Below are positions 38,352-48,843 of a DNA stretch of 64,000 bases, piece after piece. The notes beneath the pieces are model-generated. The model did no database searches and was not told the DNA's origin. It saw nothing but the letters and a program-made list of their open reading frames with translations. Origin of the DNA: an uncultured Curtobacterium sp. (lineage in GTDB: Bacteria > Actinomycetota > Actinomycetes > Actinomycetales > Microbacteriaceae); assembly GCA_913778205.1 (NCBI GenBank), contig CAJYUW010000043.1:36475-100474 (forward strand), written 5' to 3'. The position numbers were made by a program, and so were the translations under genes. The first letter of the stretch is position 1, and the number at the start of each line of letters is the position of its first letter.

Positions 38352-39350
38352 GTGAGCACTCCGCGCGTGTACGTCATCCACGAGAACCCCGAGTGGTTCC
38401 CGCCGCTCGCCGCTGCCTTCGAGGCCGAAGGGGTCCCGGTCGAGGAGATCCTCCTGACCGACGGCAGCATCGACCTCGCGGCGGAGCCCGCGCCCGGCGT
38501 GTACTGGAGCCGGATGTCCGCGTCGAGCCACACCCGCGGGCACGAGCACAGCAAGGAGTACACGCGTGCGCTCCTCGGCTGGCTCGAGCGCGCCGGTCGC
38601 ACGGTCGTGAACGGCAGCCACGTCCTCGAGCTCGAGGTCTCCAAGGTCGCCCAGCACGGCCTGCTCCGCGACGCCGGGTTCGACGTCCCGCGCACCACCG
38701 CGGTGTTCGGGTCCACGGGGCTCAAGGACGCTGCGCGGGGCTTCACGGACGGGCAGGACGTCCCGTTCATCACGAAGCACAACCAGGGCGGCAAGGGCCT
38801 CGGCGTCCGCCGGTTCGACACGCTCGCCGAGTTCGACGCGTACGTCGACAGCCCCGAGTTCGAGGCCCCGGTGGACGGCATCACACTGCTGCAGGAGTAC
38901 CTCTCCGCCCGCGAGCCGTTCATCACGCGCGTCGAGTTCGTCGGCGGCGAGTTCGTCTACGCCGTCCGCGTCGACACAAGCGCCGGCAGCTTCGAGCTCT
39001 GCCCGGCCGACGCGTGCGAGGTGCCGCAGCCCGGCAGCCAGACGATCGCCGGAGCGGTCTGCGAGGTCCCCGGCGCCGGCGTGCCGAGCGCGTTCAGCGT
39101 CCGCGAGGACGTCACCGCCTCCCACCCGCTGGTCCAGCAGCTGCGCGGCTTCCTCGCCGAGCAGCGCATCCCGATCGCCGGTGTCGAGTTCATGGAGACC
39201 ACCGACGGTCGCCACGTCGTGTACGACATCAACACGAACACGAACTACAACCCCGCGGTCGAGGCGTCCGCGCCGGTCTCCGGACCGCGCGCGATCGCGC
39301 GCTTCACCGGCGGCCTGCTGGCCGCGCAGTACCAGACCATCGCGGTCTGA
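38352..39350 (+). CDS. ATP-grasp (RimK-like) ligase family protein
   Basis: PFITKHNQGGKGLGVRRFD...LQEYLSAREPFITRVEFVGGEFVYAVRV...VVYDINTNTNYNP. Confidence 0.85.
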   Translation: MSTPRVYVIHENPEWFPPLAAAFEAEGVPVEEILLTDGSIDLAAEPAPGVYWSRMSASSHTRGHEHSKEYTRALLGWLERAGRTVVNGSHVLELEVSKVAQHGLLRDAGFDVPRTTAVFGSTGLKDAARGFTDGQDVPFITKHNQGGKGLGVRRFDTLAEFDAYVDSPEFEAPVDGITLLQEYLSAREPFITRVEFVGGEFVYAVRVDTSAGSFELCPADACEVPQPGSQTIAGAVCEVPGAGVPSAFSVREDVTASHPLVQQLRGFLAEQRIPIAGVEFMETTDGRHVVYDINTNTNYNPAVEASAPVSGPRAIARFTGGLLAAQYQTIAV

Positions 39351-39366
39351 GCACCAAGCCACCCAC

Positions 39367-39408
39367 GGCCGGGAGGCACGGTGCGGGCCCCCACCGCGCC
39401 ACCCGGCC
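39367..39408. terminator. GGAGGC hairpin family member (imperfect)
   Basis: ggccgggaggcacggtgcgggcccccaccgcgccacccggcc. Confidence 0.5.
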
Positions 39409-39433
39409 GACACCCACCACCCAAGGAACCCCT

Positions 39434-40486
39434 GTGCGATTCGGATACTGGACCCCGCTGTTCGGCGGTTGGCTGCGCAACGTCGAGAACGAGGACATGC
39501 CGGTCACGTTCGACTACGTGAAGCGGCTCGCGCAGCGTGCCGAGCGCATCGGCTTCGACCTCACCCTCGTGCCGGAGCTGAACCTCAACGACATCAAGGG
39601 GACGGCCGCGCCGTCGCTCGAGGCCTGGGCGCTCGCGGCGGCCATCGCGGCGACGACCGAGCGGCTCGAGATCATGGCGGCCATGCGTCCCGGCTACCAC
39701 CTCCCGGCCGTCACCGCGAAGCAGGCGGCGACCATCGACGACATCTCGTGCGGTCGCTTCACCTTCAACGTGGTGAGTGCCTGGTGGGCCGAGGAGGCGA
39801 AGCAGTACGGCGGGATCTTCTCGGAGCACGACGACCGGTACCAGCGCACCGCCGAGTTCGTCGAGGTCATGAAGGGCCTCTGGCGCGAGACGCCGTACTC
39901 GTTCCACGGCGAGTACTACGACATCGAGAACGCGCACCTCGAGCCGAAGCCGCGCGTCACCCCGCGCATCTACGCCGGCGGCGAGAGCGAGGCGGGGAAG
40001 ACCGCGATCACGGGCTACGCCGACGCGTACCTGACGCACGGCGGCACGGTCGAGGAGCTCCGGACGAAGATCGCCGAGATGCGCCGCCGTCGCGAGGCCG
40101 CGGGCCGCGAGCCGTTCGAGGCCTTCGGCATGGCCGCGTACGTCATCGTGCGCGAGACCGAGGAGGAGGCGCAGGCCGAGCTCGCCCGCATCACCGACGT
40201 GCAGCACGGCACGGCGTACGAGTCGTACCAGGACTTCATCTCGAAGTCGCAGCTCGAGCACGTGCCCTCGCTCGAGGACTACTCGGTGTCGAACCGCGGG
40301 CTGCGGCCCGGGTTCGTCGGGACGCCGGCGCAGGTCGCCGCGCGCATCCGGGAGTTCGAGGACGCCGGGGTCGACACGCTGCTCCTGCAGTTCTCGCCGC
40401 AGCTCGAGGAGATGGAGCGGTTCGGCGAGCAGGTCATCCCGCTCGTCCGGTCCGCAGCGGTCGCCGCGTCCGGAGCGGGCGCCTGA
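39434..40486 (+). CDS. LLM class flavin-dependent oxidoreductase (SsuD-like monooxygenase)
   Basis: VRFGYWTPLFGGWLRNVENEDMPVTFDYVKRLAQRAERIGFDLTLVPELNLNDIKG...FNVVSAWWAEEAKQYGGIFSEHDDRYQRTAEF. Confidence 0.88.
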   Translation: MRFGYWTPLFGGWLRNVENEDMPVTFDYVKRLAQRAERIGFDLTLVPELNLNDIKGTAAPSLEAWALAAAIAATTERLEIMAAMRPGYHLPAVTAKQAATIDDISCGRFTFNVVSAWWAEEAKQYGGIFSEHDDRYQRTAEFVEVMKGLWRETPYSFHGEYYDIENAHLEPKPRVTPRIYAGGESEAGKTAITGYADAYLTHGGTVEELRTKIAEMRRRREAAGREPFEAFGMAAYVIVRETEEEAQAELARITDVQHGTAYESYQDFISKSQLEHVPSLEDYSVSNRGLRPGFVGTPAQVAARIREFEDAGVDTLLLQFSPQLEEMERFGEQVIPLVRSAAVAASGAGA

Positions 40487-41826
40487 TGCCTGCGGTCGAG
40501 GACGACTGGGCGTTCGAGACACGCCAGATCCGAGCCGGGTTCAAGGCCGACCCCGGGTGGGGCGCCAACGTCCCGCCGATCGCGCAGAGCGCGGCGTTCG
40601 TCTACCCCTCCGGCGAGGACGCCGCCGCGCGGTTCCTGCTCGACGCACCCGGTCACACGTACTCCCGCGTGAACAACCCGTCGGCCGCGGCGCTGGAACG
40701 ACGGATCGCCGACCTCGAGGGCGGCGTCGGGGCACTCGCGCTCGCGTCCGGACAGGCCGCGACGACGCTCGCCGTGCTCGGGGTCGCCCGCGCCGGTGAC
40801 CACATCGTGTCGAGCGCGTCGCTCTACGGCGCGACCTACACGCTCTTCGCGTCGACGCTCCGCGACCTCGGCATCGCCTTCACGTTCGTGCAGGACCCGA
40901 CGGACCTCGACGAGTGGGCGGCGGCGGTCCGGCCGGAGACGCGCGCGTTCTACGGCGAGAGCATCCCGAACCCGCGCGGCGACGTGCTCGACTTCGCCGG
41001 GGTCGCCGGCGTGGCGCACGAGGCCGGCGTGCCGCTGATCGTCGACAACACCATCGCGACGCCGTGGCTCGTCCGGCCGATCGAGCACGGGGCGGACATC
41101 GTCGTGCACTCGGCGACGAAGTACCTCGCGGGGCACGGCAGCGCGATCGCGGGGCTCATCGTCGACTCGGGGCGGTTCGACTGGGCGGCGCACCCGGACA
41201 AGTTCCCGCAGCTCACCTCGGTCGAGCACTCCGGGTTCGCGGGCACGGACTTCGCCGCGAAGTTCGGTCCGCGGGCGTTCATCCAGCGCACGAGGTCGAA
41301 GCTCTCCGCCGACCTCGGGCCGGCGATCGCGCCGTTCACGGCCTTCCTCGTCCTCCAGGGCATCCAGACGCTCTCGCTCCGCATGGAGCGGCACGTGGCG
41401 AACGCCGCGGCCGTGGCGTCCTGGCTCGACGCCCACGACCAGGTGCTCGGCGTGCACTACGCCGGCCTGCCCTCGTCGCCGTGGCACCACCTGGCGCAGC
41501 GGTACGTGCCGAAGGGGCCGTCGGCCGTCCTCGCGTTCGACCTCGACGGTGGGCTCGAGGCCGGTCGCCGGTTCGTCGCGGCGCTCGAGCTGTTCGACCA
41601 CGTCTCGAACATCGGCGACGTGCGGTCGCTCGTCGTCCACCCGGCCTCGACGACGCACGTGCAGATGACCCCCGCGGAGCGCGCTGCCGCGGGTGTCGGC
41701 GAGGGACTCATCCGGCTCTCGGTCGGACTCGAGCACATCGACGACGTCCTCGCCGACCTCGCCCGCGGGTTCGCGGCGGCTCGGTCGGAGCACAGCCGGG
41801 CGGGTGCGGGTGCGTCGACGTCCTGA
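40486..41826 (+). CDS. O-acetylhomoserine sulfhydrylase-like / Cys-Met metabolism PLP-dependent enzyme
   Basis: TYSRVNNPSAAALERRIADLEGGVGALALASGQAATTLA...LIVDNTIATPWLVRPIEHGADIVVHSATKYLAGHG. Confidence 0.9.
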   Translation: MPAVEDDWAFETRQIRAGFKADPGWGANVPPIAQSAAFVYPSGEDAAARFLLDAPGHTYSRVNNPSAAALERRIADLEGGVGALALASGQAATTLAVLGVARAGDHIVSSASLYGATYTLFASTLRDLGIAFTFVQDPTDLDEWAAAVRPETRAFYGESIPNPRGDVLDFAGVAGVAHEAGVPLIVDNTIATPWLVRPIEHGADIVVHSATKYLAGHGSAIAGLIVDSGRFDWAAHPDKFPQLTSVEHSGFAGTDFAAKFGPRAFIQRTRSKLSADLGPAIAPFTAFLVLQGIQTLSLRMERHVANAAAVASWLDAHDQVLGVHYAGLPSSPWHHLAQRYVPKGPSAVLAFDLDGGLEAGRRFVAALELFDHVSNIGDVRSLVVHPASTTHVQMTPAERAAAGVGEGLIRLSVGLEHIDDVLADLARGFAAARSEHSRAGAGASTS

Positions 41827-41925
41827 CGGCGCCGTCCGCAGGCGGGGTCCTGGCGGCGTCCGCGGGACGGGGCCCGACGGCGGCGTCCGCAGGAACGGAC
41901 TCCGGCCGCGGGATAGGTTGGGGGC

Positions 41926-42858
41926 ATGACCTCGTTGGCCGCACCGACCCGCGTGCGGACGCGCGCCCCCGGCAAGATCAACGTGTTCCTGTCCGTCGGA
42001 GCCCTGCAGGACGACGGCTACCACGACGTCGCGACCGCGTACCAGGCGGTCTCGCTGTACGAGGACGTCACCGCGGAGCCGGCCGACGACTTCTCGGTCT
42101 CCTTCACCGGACCGATCGACACCTCGAGCGTCCCGACCGACGAGTCGAACCTCGCGATCCGCGCAGCGCGACTCGTCGCGGACGCCGCCGGGCACCGTGG
42201 CGGGGTCCGCCTGACGATCGACAAGCACGTGCCGGTCGCCGGCGGGATGGGCGGTGGGTCCGCCGACGCCGCGGCCACCCTGCTCGCCGTGGACACGCTC
42301 TGGGGGACCGCCCTCGGCCGTGACGAGCTCCTGCGCCTCGCCGCCCAGCTCGGCGCCGACGTCCCGTTCGCGTTCGCCGGTGGGACCGCGGTCGGCACCG
42401 GACGGGGCGACGAGCTCAGCCCGGCGCTCGCGAAGGGGGAGTTCCGCTGGGTGCTCGCGCTGAGCGACTCCGGGCTGTCGACCCCGGCCGTCTACCGCGC
42501 GCTCGACGAGCACCGGGAGCGCTACCGGGCGGACATCGCGCCCGCGCCGACGACCCCCGTGGTCCAGGCGAACGTCCTGCAGGCACTCCGCGCCGGGGAC
42601 CCCGGACTGCTGGCGGACTGCCTCCACAACGACCTGCAGGCGCCGGCGATGCGGCTGCAGCCCGCCCTCGCGGAGACGCTGGAGATCGGTGAGAAGGCCG
42701 GGGCGCTCGCGGGCCTCGTGTCGGGGAGCGGGCCGACGGTCGCGTTCCTGGTGGCCGACCGGGACGCGGCGCTCGAGCTGCAGATCGAGCTGAGCGCCGC
42801 CGGGCTCGTCGCCGTGCGGGCCGCGGGCCCCGTGCACGGCGCGCGCGTCGTGCACTGA
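41926..42858 (+). CDS. ispE: 4-(cytidine 5'-diphospho)-2-C-methyl-D-erythritol kinase
   Basis: [39 protein letters not shown]...[22 protein letters not shown]. Confidence 0.95.
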   Translation: MTSLAAPTRVRTRAPGKINVFLSVGALQDDGYHDVATAYQAVSLYEDVTAEPADDFSVSFTGPIDTSSVPTDESNLAIRAARLVADAAGHRGGVRLTIDKHVPVAGGMGGGSADAAATLLAVDTLWGTALGRDELLRLAAQLGADVPFAFAGGTAVGTGRGDELSPALAKGEFRWVLALSDSGLSTPAVYRALDEHRERYRADIAPAPTTPVVQANVLQALRAGDPGLLADCLHNDLQAPAMRLQPALAETLEIGEKAGALAGLVSGSGPTVAFLVADRDAALELQIELSAAGLVAVRAAGPVHGARVVH

Positions 42859-42891
42859 CGTCCCCGCCGACGGCAGGGCAGGTGGTCGCCG

Positions 42892-44529
42892 TCAGGACCG
42901 CTTGTACTCGGTGAGCACGACCCTGCCGGTCTTCCAGTGCTGCACGGCCGTGAACCCGTGCGCCTCGAGGACCTGCGTCGTCTCGGGTTGGATGTTGCGG
43001 GCCTTGACCGTCCCGCCGACGAACCACACGGTGTCGATGTCGCCGAGGCGGCTCGGGATGGTCGACGAGAGGTCGCCGTTCTGGTCCCAGAGGACCCCGG
43101 CTGCCGGTCCGTCCTTGCGCACCGCGAGGTCGGTCATGCCGGCGAACGCGGTCGGGTACGACTGGCGGATGATGTCGGCCGTCGTGCCCGGGTGGCCGTA
43201 GACGCTGCCGAACACGACGCCCTCGTCGCTGTCGTGCTGCTTCGACCGCTCGGCCGCGATGATCGACGCGGCCACGGCCCACGTGGAGTCCTGCTTCGAG
43301 CGCGCCGTCTTCACGTACACGGCCGTCGGGACGGACAGCACGAGCACCGCGGCGAGCGCTCCGGCGAGCAGCGCCCGCTTCCGGACCACCGTGATGCCGA
43401 GTGCCAGGAGGAGCGCCACGAACGGCAGGCTCAGGGACGCGTACTTCGGCGTGTAGAGGTGACGACCGAGCGCGGTGGCCAGCAGCAGCGCAGCCGTCGG
43501 GAGGACGACGAGGGGGAGGGCGACCCGGACGGCCTGCGCCCGGAACAGCGAGCGGACCGTGGCGGAGGCCCGGCGTGCCGCGACCAGTGCCGACACGACG
43601 CCGAGGACCATGAGGGCCCACGCAGCGGCCGCGTACACCTCGACCCCGCCGAACCACGCCGTGGCGAACACCTGCGGGAACGTCCGGGTGCTGATCGGCC
43701 CGAGCCACGCGACCTGCTTCGACTGACCGGCGACCGCGGCCACGAACGGCGTCACCGCGACCAGGACGACCGCCGAGACGATCGCCCAGCGCAGCAGGGA
43801 CCCGCCGGGGACGAGCGGCTTCGTGTCCGGGGATGTCCGCCGCGCCCGACGCTCGGCGGACATCGTCCAGAGGAACGTCACGCCGTGCGCCACGACGGCG
43901 AGGGCGAGGTACACGTTGAAGGTGATGGCCACGACGGCGAGGACGCCGTACGCCGCCCACCAGTGCAGGCTCCGGCCCGAGCGGGTGCGTCGGACGGCGG
44001 TCAGCCCGACGAGGGTCAGGCAGACCGCGAACGTCGTGATCGTCGCGTACGAGCGGCCTTCGCTGCCCGCCCACTGCACGCGCGGGAGCGCCAGGAACAC
44101 GAGCCCGGCCGCGATGCCGAGTCGTCGGCCGCCGAGGCGCCGTCCGAGCGCCACGACGAGCGCGGCGGCGACCCCGATCGCCAGGGCGCTGGGGAACCGG
44201 AGCGTGAACGGCGTGTAGCCCACCAGCCAGAACCACGCGTGCACGAGCGCGTAGTAGAGGCCGTGCACGGCGTCGACGCTGTGCAGCTCGGCCCACAGCT
44301 GCGGCCAGGTCCGGGTGGCGCTCGTGACGGTGGCCGCCTCGTCGTACCACAGGGACGGGACCCACGCGAAGGCGGCGGCGACGATGACCCCGAGCGCACC
44401 GATGGTGAGCTCCGGCGTCCGCACCACCGCGACGCGCGCGCCGCCGGCGAGGGCCCGCAGGCGCTCCCGCACCGTGGCCGTGGAGAGGCCGGGCTGCACC
44501 CTGATGGTGTCGGTACGGGGGGAGGTCAC
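42892..44529 (-). CDS. GT-C family membrane mannosyltransferase-like protein
   Basis: TIGALGVIVAAAFAWVPSLWYDEAATVTSATRTWPQLWAELHSVDAVHGLYYALVHAWFWLVG (DE near first TM, GT39-like), 11+ TM. Confidence 0.8.
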   Translation of the reverse strand: MTSPRTDTIRVQPGLSTATVRERLRALAGGARVAVVRTPELTIGALGVIVAAAFAWVPSLWYDEAATVTSATRTWPQLWAELHSVDAVHGLYYALVHAWFWLVGYTPFTLRFPSALAIGVAAALVVALGRRLGGRRLGIAAGLVFLALPRVQWAGSEGRSYATITTFAVCLTLVGLTAVRRTRSGRSLHWWAAYGVLAVVAITFNVYLALAVVAHGVTFLWTMSAERRARRTSPDTKPLVPGGSLLRWAIVSAVVLVAVTPFVAAVAGQSKQVAWLGPISTRTFPQVFATAWFGGVEVYAAAAWALMVLGVVSALVAARRASATVRSLFRAQAVRVALPLVVLPTAALLLATALGRHLYTPKYASLSLPFVALLLALGITVVRKRALLAGALAAVLVLSVPTAVYVKTARSKQDSTWAVAASIIAAERSKQHDSDEGVVFGSVYGHPGTTADIIRQSYPTAFAGMTDLAVRKDGPAAGVLWDQNGDLSSTIPSRLGDIDTVWFVGGTVKARNIQPETTQVLEAHGFTAVQHWKTGRVVLTEYKRS

Positions 44530-44637
44530 GTCTGCACGGTAGCCGGGGGGCCTGGGGGACCGCCGGGGCGCACCGTGCCGTCCACTGAGAGTTCACATGC
44601 CGGTTCCGGTCCGGCGCACGGACTATCGTCAGGCACC

Positions 44638-45057
44638 ATGACGATGCTCCGCATCCGCGACGCGGCCACGTACCTCGGGGTGAGCGACGACACCGTGCGC
44701 CGACTGGTCGACGGCGGGACCTTCACCCGCCACGACGACGGGTCCGGGCGCGCGGTCGTCGACGGTCGCGAACTGGCCGGGTACGCCCGGCGACGCGGTG
44801 CGCAGCTCGGCGACCCGTCGGGCGTCCGGAGCTCGGCGCGCAACCGCTTCGTCGGGATCGTGACCGACCTCGTCGTGGACGGCGTGATGGCGCAGGTCGA
44901 GCTGCAGAGCGGACCCCACCGGGTCGTCTCACTGGTGAGCGCCGAGGCCGTCCGTGACCTCGGGCTCGAGGTCGGGTCCGTCGCCGTCGCATCGGTCAAG
45001 GCCACGATGGTGTCCGTCGAGGTCCCCGCCGTCGACGCCGGGGCGGGGCACGAGTGA
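44638..45057 (+). CDS. HTH (excisionase-like) plus TOBE molybdopterin-binding protein
   Basis: MLRIRDAATYLGVSDDTVRRLVDGG HTH then SSARNRFVGIVTDLVVDGVMAQVELQSGPHRVVSLVSAEAVRDLGLEVGSVAVASVKATMVSVE (TOBE). Confidence 0.88.
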   Translation: MTMLRIRDAATYLGVSDDTVRRLVDGGTFTRHDDGSGRAVVDGRELAGYARRRGAQLGDPSGVRSSARNRFVGIVTDLVVDGVMAQVELQSGPHRVVSLVSAEAVRDLGLEVGSVAVASVKATMVSVEVPAVDAGAGHE

Positions 45058-46178
45058 GCGCCGCAGCGGACCCCGCGCACCGCCGCGCACTGACCTCCCG
45101 CACCGCGGCGCTGCAGGGCGCGGGGGAGCCGGCCCTCGCGGCGCTCGGCAGCGCGAGCGTCCTCGTGGTGGGCGCCGGTGGCCTCGGCGCGCCGGTGCTG
45201 CAGTACCTCGCGGGTGCCGGCCTCCGCCGGGTGACCGTCGTCGACCACGACGTCGTCGACCGCTCGAACCTCGCCCGGCAGGTGCTCTTCGACCTGGCCG
45301 ACGTCGGACGCCCGAAGGCCGAGGTCGCGGCGGAGCGGCTGCGCGCCGTCGACCCCGAGCTCGAGGTCGTCGCGCTCACGACGTCGTTCGCGCCCGACCA
45401 GGTCGTCGGGCACGACGTCGTCGTGGACGCCGCGGACAGCGTCGTCGTGACCCGCGCGGTCTCGGACGCGTGCGCCGAGCTCGGCGTCCCGTTCGTCTGG
45501 GGGACGGTCCTCGGCTACGACGGCCAGGTGTCGGTGTTCCACGACGCCGCCCCCGAGCCGGTGGACTTCCACGACCTGCACCCCGACGTGCTGCCGGACG
45601 AGGGCTCGTGCGCGCTCGACGGCGTGCTGCCCGCGCTGTGCGGAGCGATCGGCTCGGTGATGGCGGCGCAGGTCACCGCGCTCGTCGCCGGCCTCGGCGA
45701 GCCGTTGCTCGGCCGGGTCCTCACCGTCGACGCCCGTCGGTGGCGGTGGACCGAGAGCGTCCTGCGGCGCGGACCGGACTCGCGCCGACCCGCGCCGGGG
45801 TCCGACGTCGAGCCCGACACGATCGCCCCGGCGGCGCTCGCCCGGGCGCTGGAGGCGGAGGCGGACACGGGCGCGCCCGACCCGGGCGAGCCCGAGGCGG
45901 ACGTGCCCGACGCGGGCCCCGGCCGACTCGTGCTCGTCGACGTCCGCACCGCGGAGGAACGCTCGACCGGGGTGATCGCCGGCAGCATCCCGCCGGAGGC
46001 GCTGCCGGCGGACGACCGGCTGGTCGTCGCCGTGTGCGCGAGCGGACGGCGAGCGACGGCCTGGGCGCGGACGCTCGACCGGCCGGTGGTCGTGCTCGAC
46101 GGAGGCATCGCCGCGTGGCGCACCGAAGGCCACCCCACGACGAACATCGACGCAGATGCGGCTACGCTGAGCGAGTGA
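45054..46178 (+). CDS. ThiF/MoeB family adenylyltransferase with C-terminal rhodanese domain
   Basis: ASVLVVGAGGLGAPVLQYLAGAGLRRVTVVDHDVVDRSNLARQVLF...LVDVRTAEERSTGVIAGSIPP...DRLVVAVCASGRRATAWARTL. Confidence 0.9.
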   Translation: MSAAADPAHRRALTSRTAALQGAGEPALAALGSASVLVVGAGGLGAPVLQYLAGAGLRRVTVVDHDVVDRSNLARQVLFDLADVGRPKAEVAAERLRAVDPELEVVALTTSFAPDQVVGHDVVVDAADSVVVTRAVSDACAELGVPFVWGTVLGYDGQVSVFHDAAPEPVDFHDLHPDVLPDEGSCALDGVLPALCGAIGSVMAAQVTALVAGLGEPLLGRVLTVDARRWRWTESVLRRGPDSRRPAPGSDVEPDTIAPAALARALEAEADTGAPDPGEPEADVPDAGPGRLVLVDVRTAEERSTGVIAGSIPPEALPADDRLVVAVCASGRRATAWARTLDRPVVVLDGGIAAWRTEGHPTTNIDADAATLSE

Positions 46179-46993
46179 AGACGCTCCTGCGGTCCTGCTG
46201 TCCCGTGATCGCGACGTCCGCCCTCGTCGCGGCCCTCGCCCTCGCCGGCTGCTCCTCGCCCGGTACGACCGCGCGGACCGGCTCCGCCGACGCGCCGACC
46301 GGGTCCGCCACCGCGCTCTCCGGGTCGATCACGGTCTTCGCGGCCGCGTCGCTGCAGCAGACCTTCACCGAGCTCGGCGACCGGTTCGAGCGCGAGCACC
46401 CCGGCACGACGGTGACGTTCTCGTTCGCCGGGTCGAGCGACCTCGTCTCGCAGATCCGGAACGGGGCGCCCGCCGACGTGTTCGCCTCCGCCGACGAGGC
46501 GACCATGGACGAGATCGCGACGACCGACCTCGCCGCCGACGCCCGCCGTGACTTCGCCACGAACACCCTCGAGATCGCCGTCGCCCCGGGGAACCCGGAG
46601 GGGATCCGTGACCTCGACGACCTCACCCGTCCGGGGCTCCAGGTCGTCACGTGTGCCGCCCCGGTGCCCTGCGGTGCCGCGACCGCGAAGCTCGAGCGGG
46701 CCGCGGGCGTCGACCTCCGACCGGTCAGCGAGGAGCAGTCCGTGACGGACGTCCTCGGCAAGGTGGAGTCCGGGCAGGCGGACGCGGGCCTCGTGTACGT
46801 CACCGACGTCGAGGGCTCCGACGGCAAGGTCGACGGCGTGCGGCCCGCCGCGGCGTCGAAGGTGGTCAACACGTACCCGATCGGTGTCCTGACGGGATCG
46901 TCGGACCCGGCGCTCGCGACGGCGTTCACCGACTTCGTCCTGTCCGACGCCGGGCAGCGGGTCCTCGCCGACGCGGGCTTCGGGAAGCCCTGA
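46175..46993 (+). CDS. modA: molybdate ABC transporter substrate-binding protein (lipoprotein)
   Basis: ALALAGCSSPG lipobox; SITVFAAASLQQTFTELGDRFEREHPGTTVTFSFAGSSDLVSQIRNGAPADVFASADEATM. Confidence 0.95.
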   Translation: MKTLLRSCCPVIATSALVAALALAGCSSPGTTARTGSADAPTGSATALSGSITVFAAASLQQTFTELGDRFEREHPGTTVTFSFAGSSDLVSQIRNGAPADVFASADEATMDEIATTDLAADARRDFATNTLEIAVAPGNPEGIRDLDDLTRPGLQVVTCAAPVPCGAATAKLERAAGVDLRPVSEEQSVTDVLGKVESGQADAGLVYVTDVEGSDGKVDGVRPAAASKVVNTYPIGVLTGSSDPALATAFTDFVLSDAGQRVLADAGFGKP

Positions 46994-46996
46994 CCC

Positions 46997-47806
46997 GTGC
47001 GCGGCGTCGGTCCGGACCGGAGCACCACGCGCCCCGTCCCGTGGTGGCTGCCGGTCCCCGCCGTGCTCGGCGGGCTGTTCGTCGTCGTCCCCGTGCTCGC
47101 GATGGTCGGCCGCGTCGACTGGGGCTCCTTCGTCGCGCTCGTCACCTCGCCCGCGTCCCGCACCGCCCTCGGCCTCAGCCTCGGCACCGCCGCGGCGACC
47201 ACCGGCATCGCCTTCGTCCTCGGCTACCCGCTCGCCGTGCTGTTCGCGCGGTCGAGGTCGCGGTGGACCGGGGTCGCACGGGCCGTCGTGCTCCTCCCGC
47301 TCGTCCTCCCGCCCGTCGTCGGCGGACTCGCGCTCCTCGCCGCGTTCGGCCGGCTCGGGCCCGTCGGCGGCTTCCTCGACGACCACGGTCTCCGCATCGC
47401 GTTCACGACGACCGCGGTGGTGATCGCGCAGACGTTCGTGTCGATGCCGTTCCTCGTCGCGTCGATCGAGGGTGCCCTCCGCGTCGGGGGCGACCGGTAC
47501 GAGCGCGTCGCGGCGACGCTCGGCGCCGGACCCACCCGCACCTTCCTGACCGTCACGACGCCCCGGATCCTGCCCGGCATCACGTCCGGGCTCGTGCTCT
47601 GCTTCGCCCGCGCCCTCGGCGAGTTCGGCGCGACCCTGACGTTCGCGGGCAGCCTGCAGGGCGTGACACGGACGCTCCCGCTCGAGATCTACCTGCAGCG
47701 GGAGATCGACCCCGACACCGCCGTCGCGCTCTCCCTCGTGCTCGTGGTGGTCGCGGTGGTCGTCATCGGCGTCTCGTCGCTCCGGGACCGGGGTGCGGTC
47801 GCGTGA
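46997..47806 (+). CDS. modB: molybdate ABC transporter permease
   Basis: ...[68 protein letters not shown]. Confidence 0.94.
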   Translation: MRGVGPDRSTTRPVPWWLPVPAVLGGLFVVVPVLAMVGRVDWGSFVALVTSPASRTALGLSLGTAAATTGIAFVLGYPLAVLFARSRSRWTGVARAVVLLPLVLPPVVGGLALLAAFGRLGPVGGFLDDHGLRIAFTTTAVVIAQTFVSMPFLVASIEGALRVGGDRYERVAATLGAGPTRTFLTVTTPRILPGITSGLVLCFARALGEFGATLTFAGSLQGVTRTLPLEIYLQREIDPDTAVALSLVLVVVAVVVIGVSSLRDRGAVA

Positions 47807-48843
47807 CGGGCATCGAGGCCCGGGTCGTCGTCGCCGCCCGCGACGTCGACGTGTCGCTCACGATCGGGGCGGACGAGTGCGTGGCCGTCATCGGGCCGAA
47901 CGGGGCCGGCAAGTCCACGGTCGTGGACGTCCTCGCCGGGCTCGTCCGCGCCGACGGCGGGGCCGTCGTCCTCGACGGCCGCACGCTGTCCGACGACGTC
48001 CGTACCGTACCGACGCACCGCCGACGCATCGGCCTGGTCGCCCAGCGCCCGGACCTCTTCCCGCACCGCTCCGTGCTCGCCAACGTCGCCTTCGGTCCGC
48101 GGGCGGCCGGTGCCACCAGCCGGGAGGCCCGTGGCCGCGCCCACGACGCGCTGGCCGCCGTCGGGGCGCGCACCCTGGCCGACCGCGCGCCCGCGACGCT
48201 CTCGGGCGGCCAGGCGCAGCGGGTCGCGATCGCCCGGGCCCTCGCCACCGACCCCGCCGTCCTCCTGCTGGACGAGCCGACCTCGGCGCTCGACGTCGCC
48301 GCCCGCCAGGAGGTCCGGGTGGCCCTCACGACCGCCGCCGCCGGACGCCCCACCCTGCTCGTGTCGCACGACCCCGTCGAGGTGGTGGCGCTCGCCGACC
48401 GCGTCGTCGTCGTGGAGGCCGGCCGCGTCGTCGACCAGGGGACCCCCGCCGAGGTGCTCGGGCGGCCGCGCAGCGCCTTCGCGGCGCGGTTCTCCGGCCT
48501 GGTGACCGTCGCCGGGACGGCGACCGACGGAGGGCTCGTGACCGCAGACGGGAGCGAGCTGGCGTCGACGACGCACGCCGTGCCTCCCGGCCGGCCGGCG
48601 CTGGCCGCCTACCACCCGACGGCCGCGCGCCTCGACCGGGACGCCGACGGGGCCGGGCGCCGGATCGACGCGGTGGAGCCGCGGGACGGCCTCGTCCGGG
48701 TGACCGCCGGTGACCTCGTCGCCGACATCACCCTCACCCGGTTCGCCGGCGTCGGCCTCGCGGTCGGCGACGCCTGTCGGATCATCGTGCCGGCCGACGA
48801 GGTGGTGGTCTACGAGCCGGACGGTGGGAGGATCGACGGATGA
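47803..48843 (+). CDS. modC: molybdate ABC transporter ATP-binding protein (with TOBE-like tail)
   Basis: [22 protein letters not shown]...[32 protein letters not shown]. Confidence 0.9.
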   Translation: MTGIEARVVVAARDVDVSLTIGADECVAVIGPNGAGKSTVVDVLAGLVRADGGAVVLDGRTLSDDVRTVPTHRRRIGLVAQRPDLFPHRSVLANVAFGPRAAGATSREARGRAHDALAAVGARTLADRAPATLSGGQAQRVAIARALATDPAVLLLDEPTSALDVAARQEVRVALTTAAAGRPTLLVSHDPVEVVALADRVVVVEAGRVVDQGTPAEVLGRPRSAFAARFSGLVTVAGTATDGGLVTADGSELASTTHAVPPGRPALAAYHPTAARLDRDADGAGRRIDAVEPRDGLVRVTAGDLVADITLTRFAGVGLAVGDACRIIVPADEVVVYEPDGGRIDG

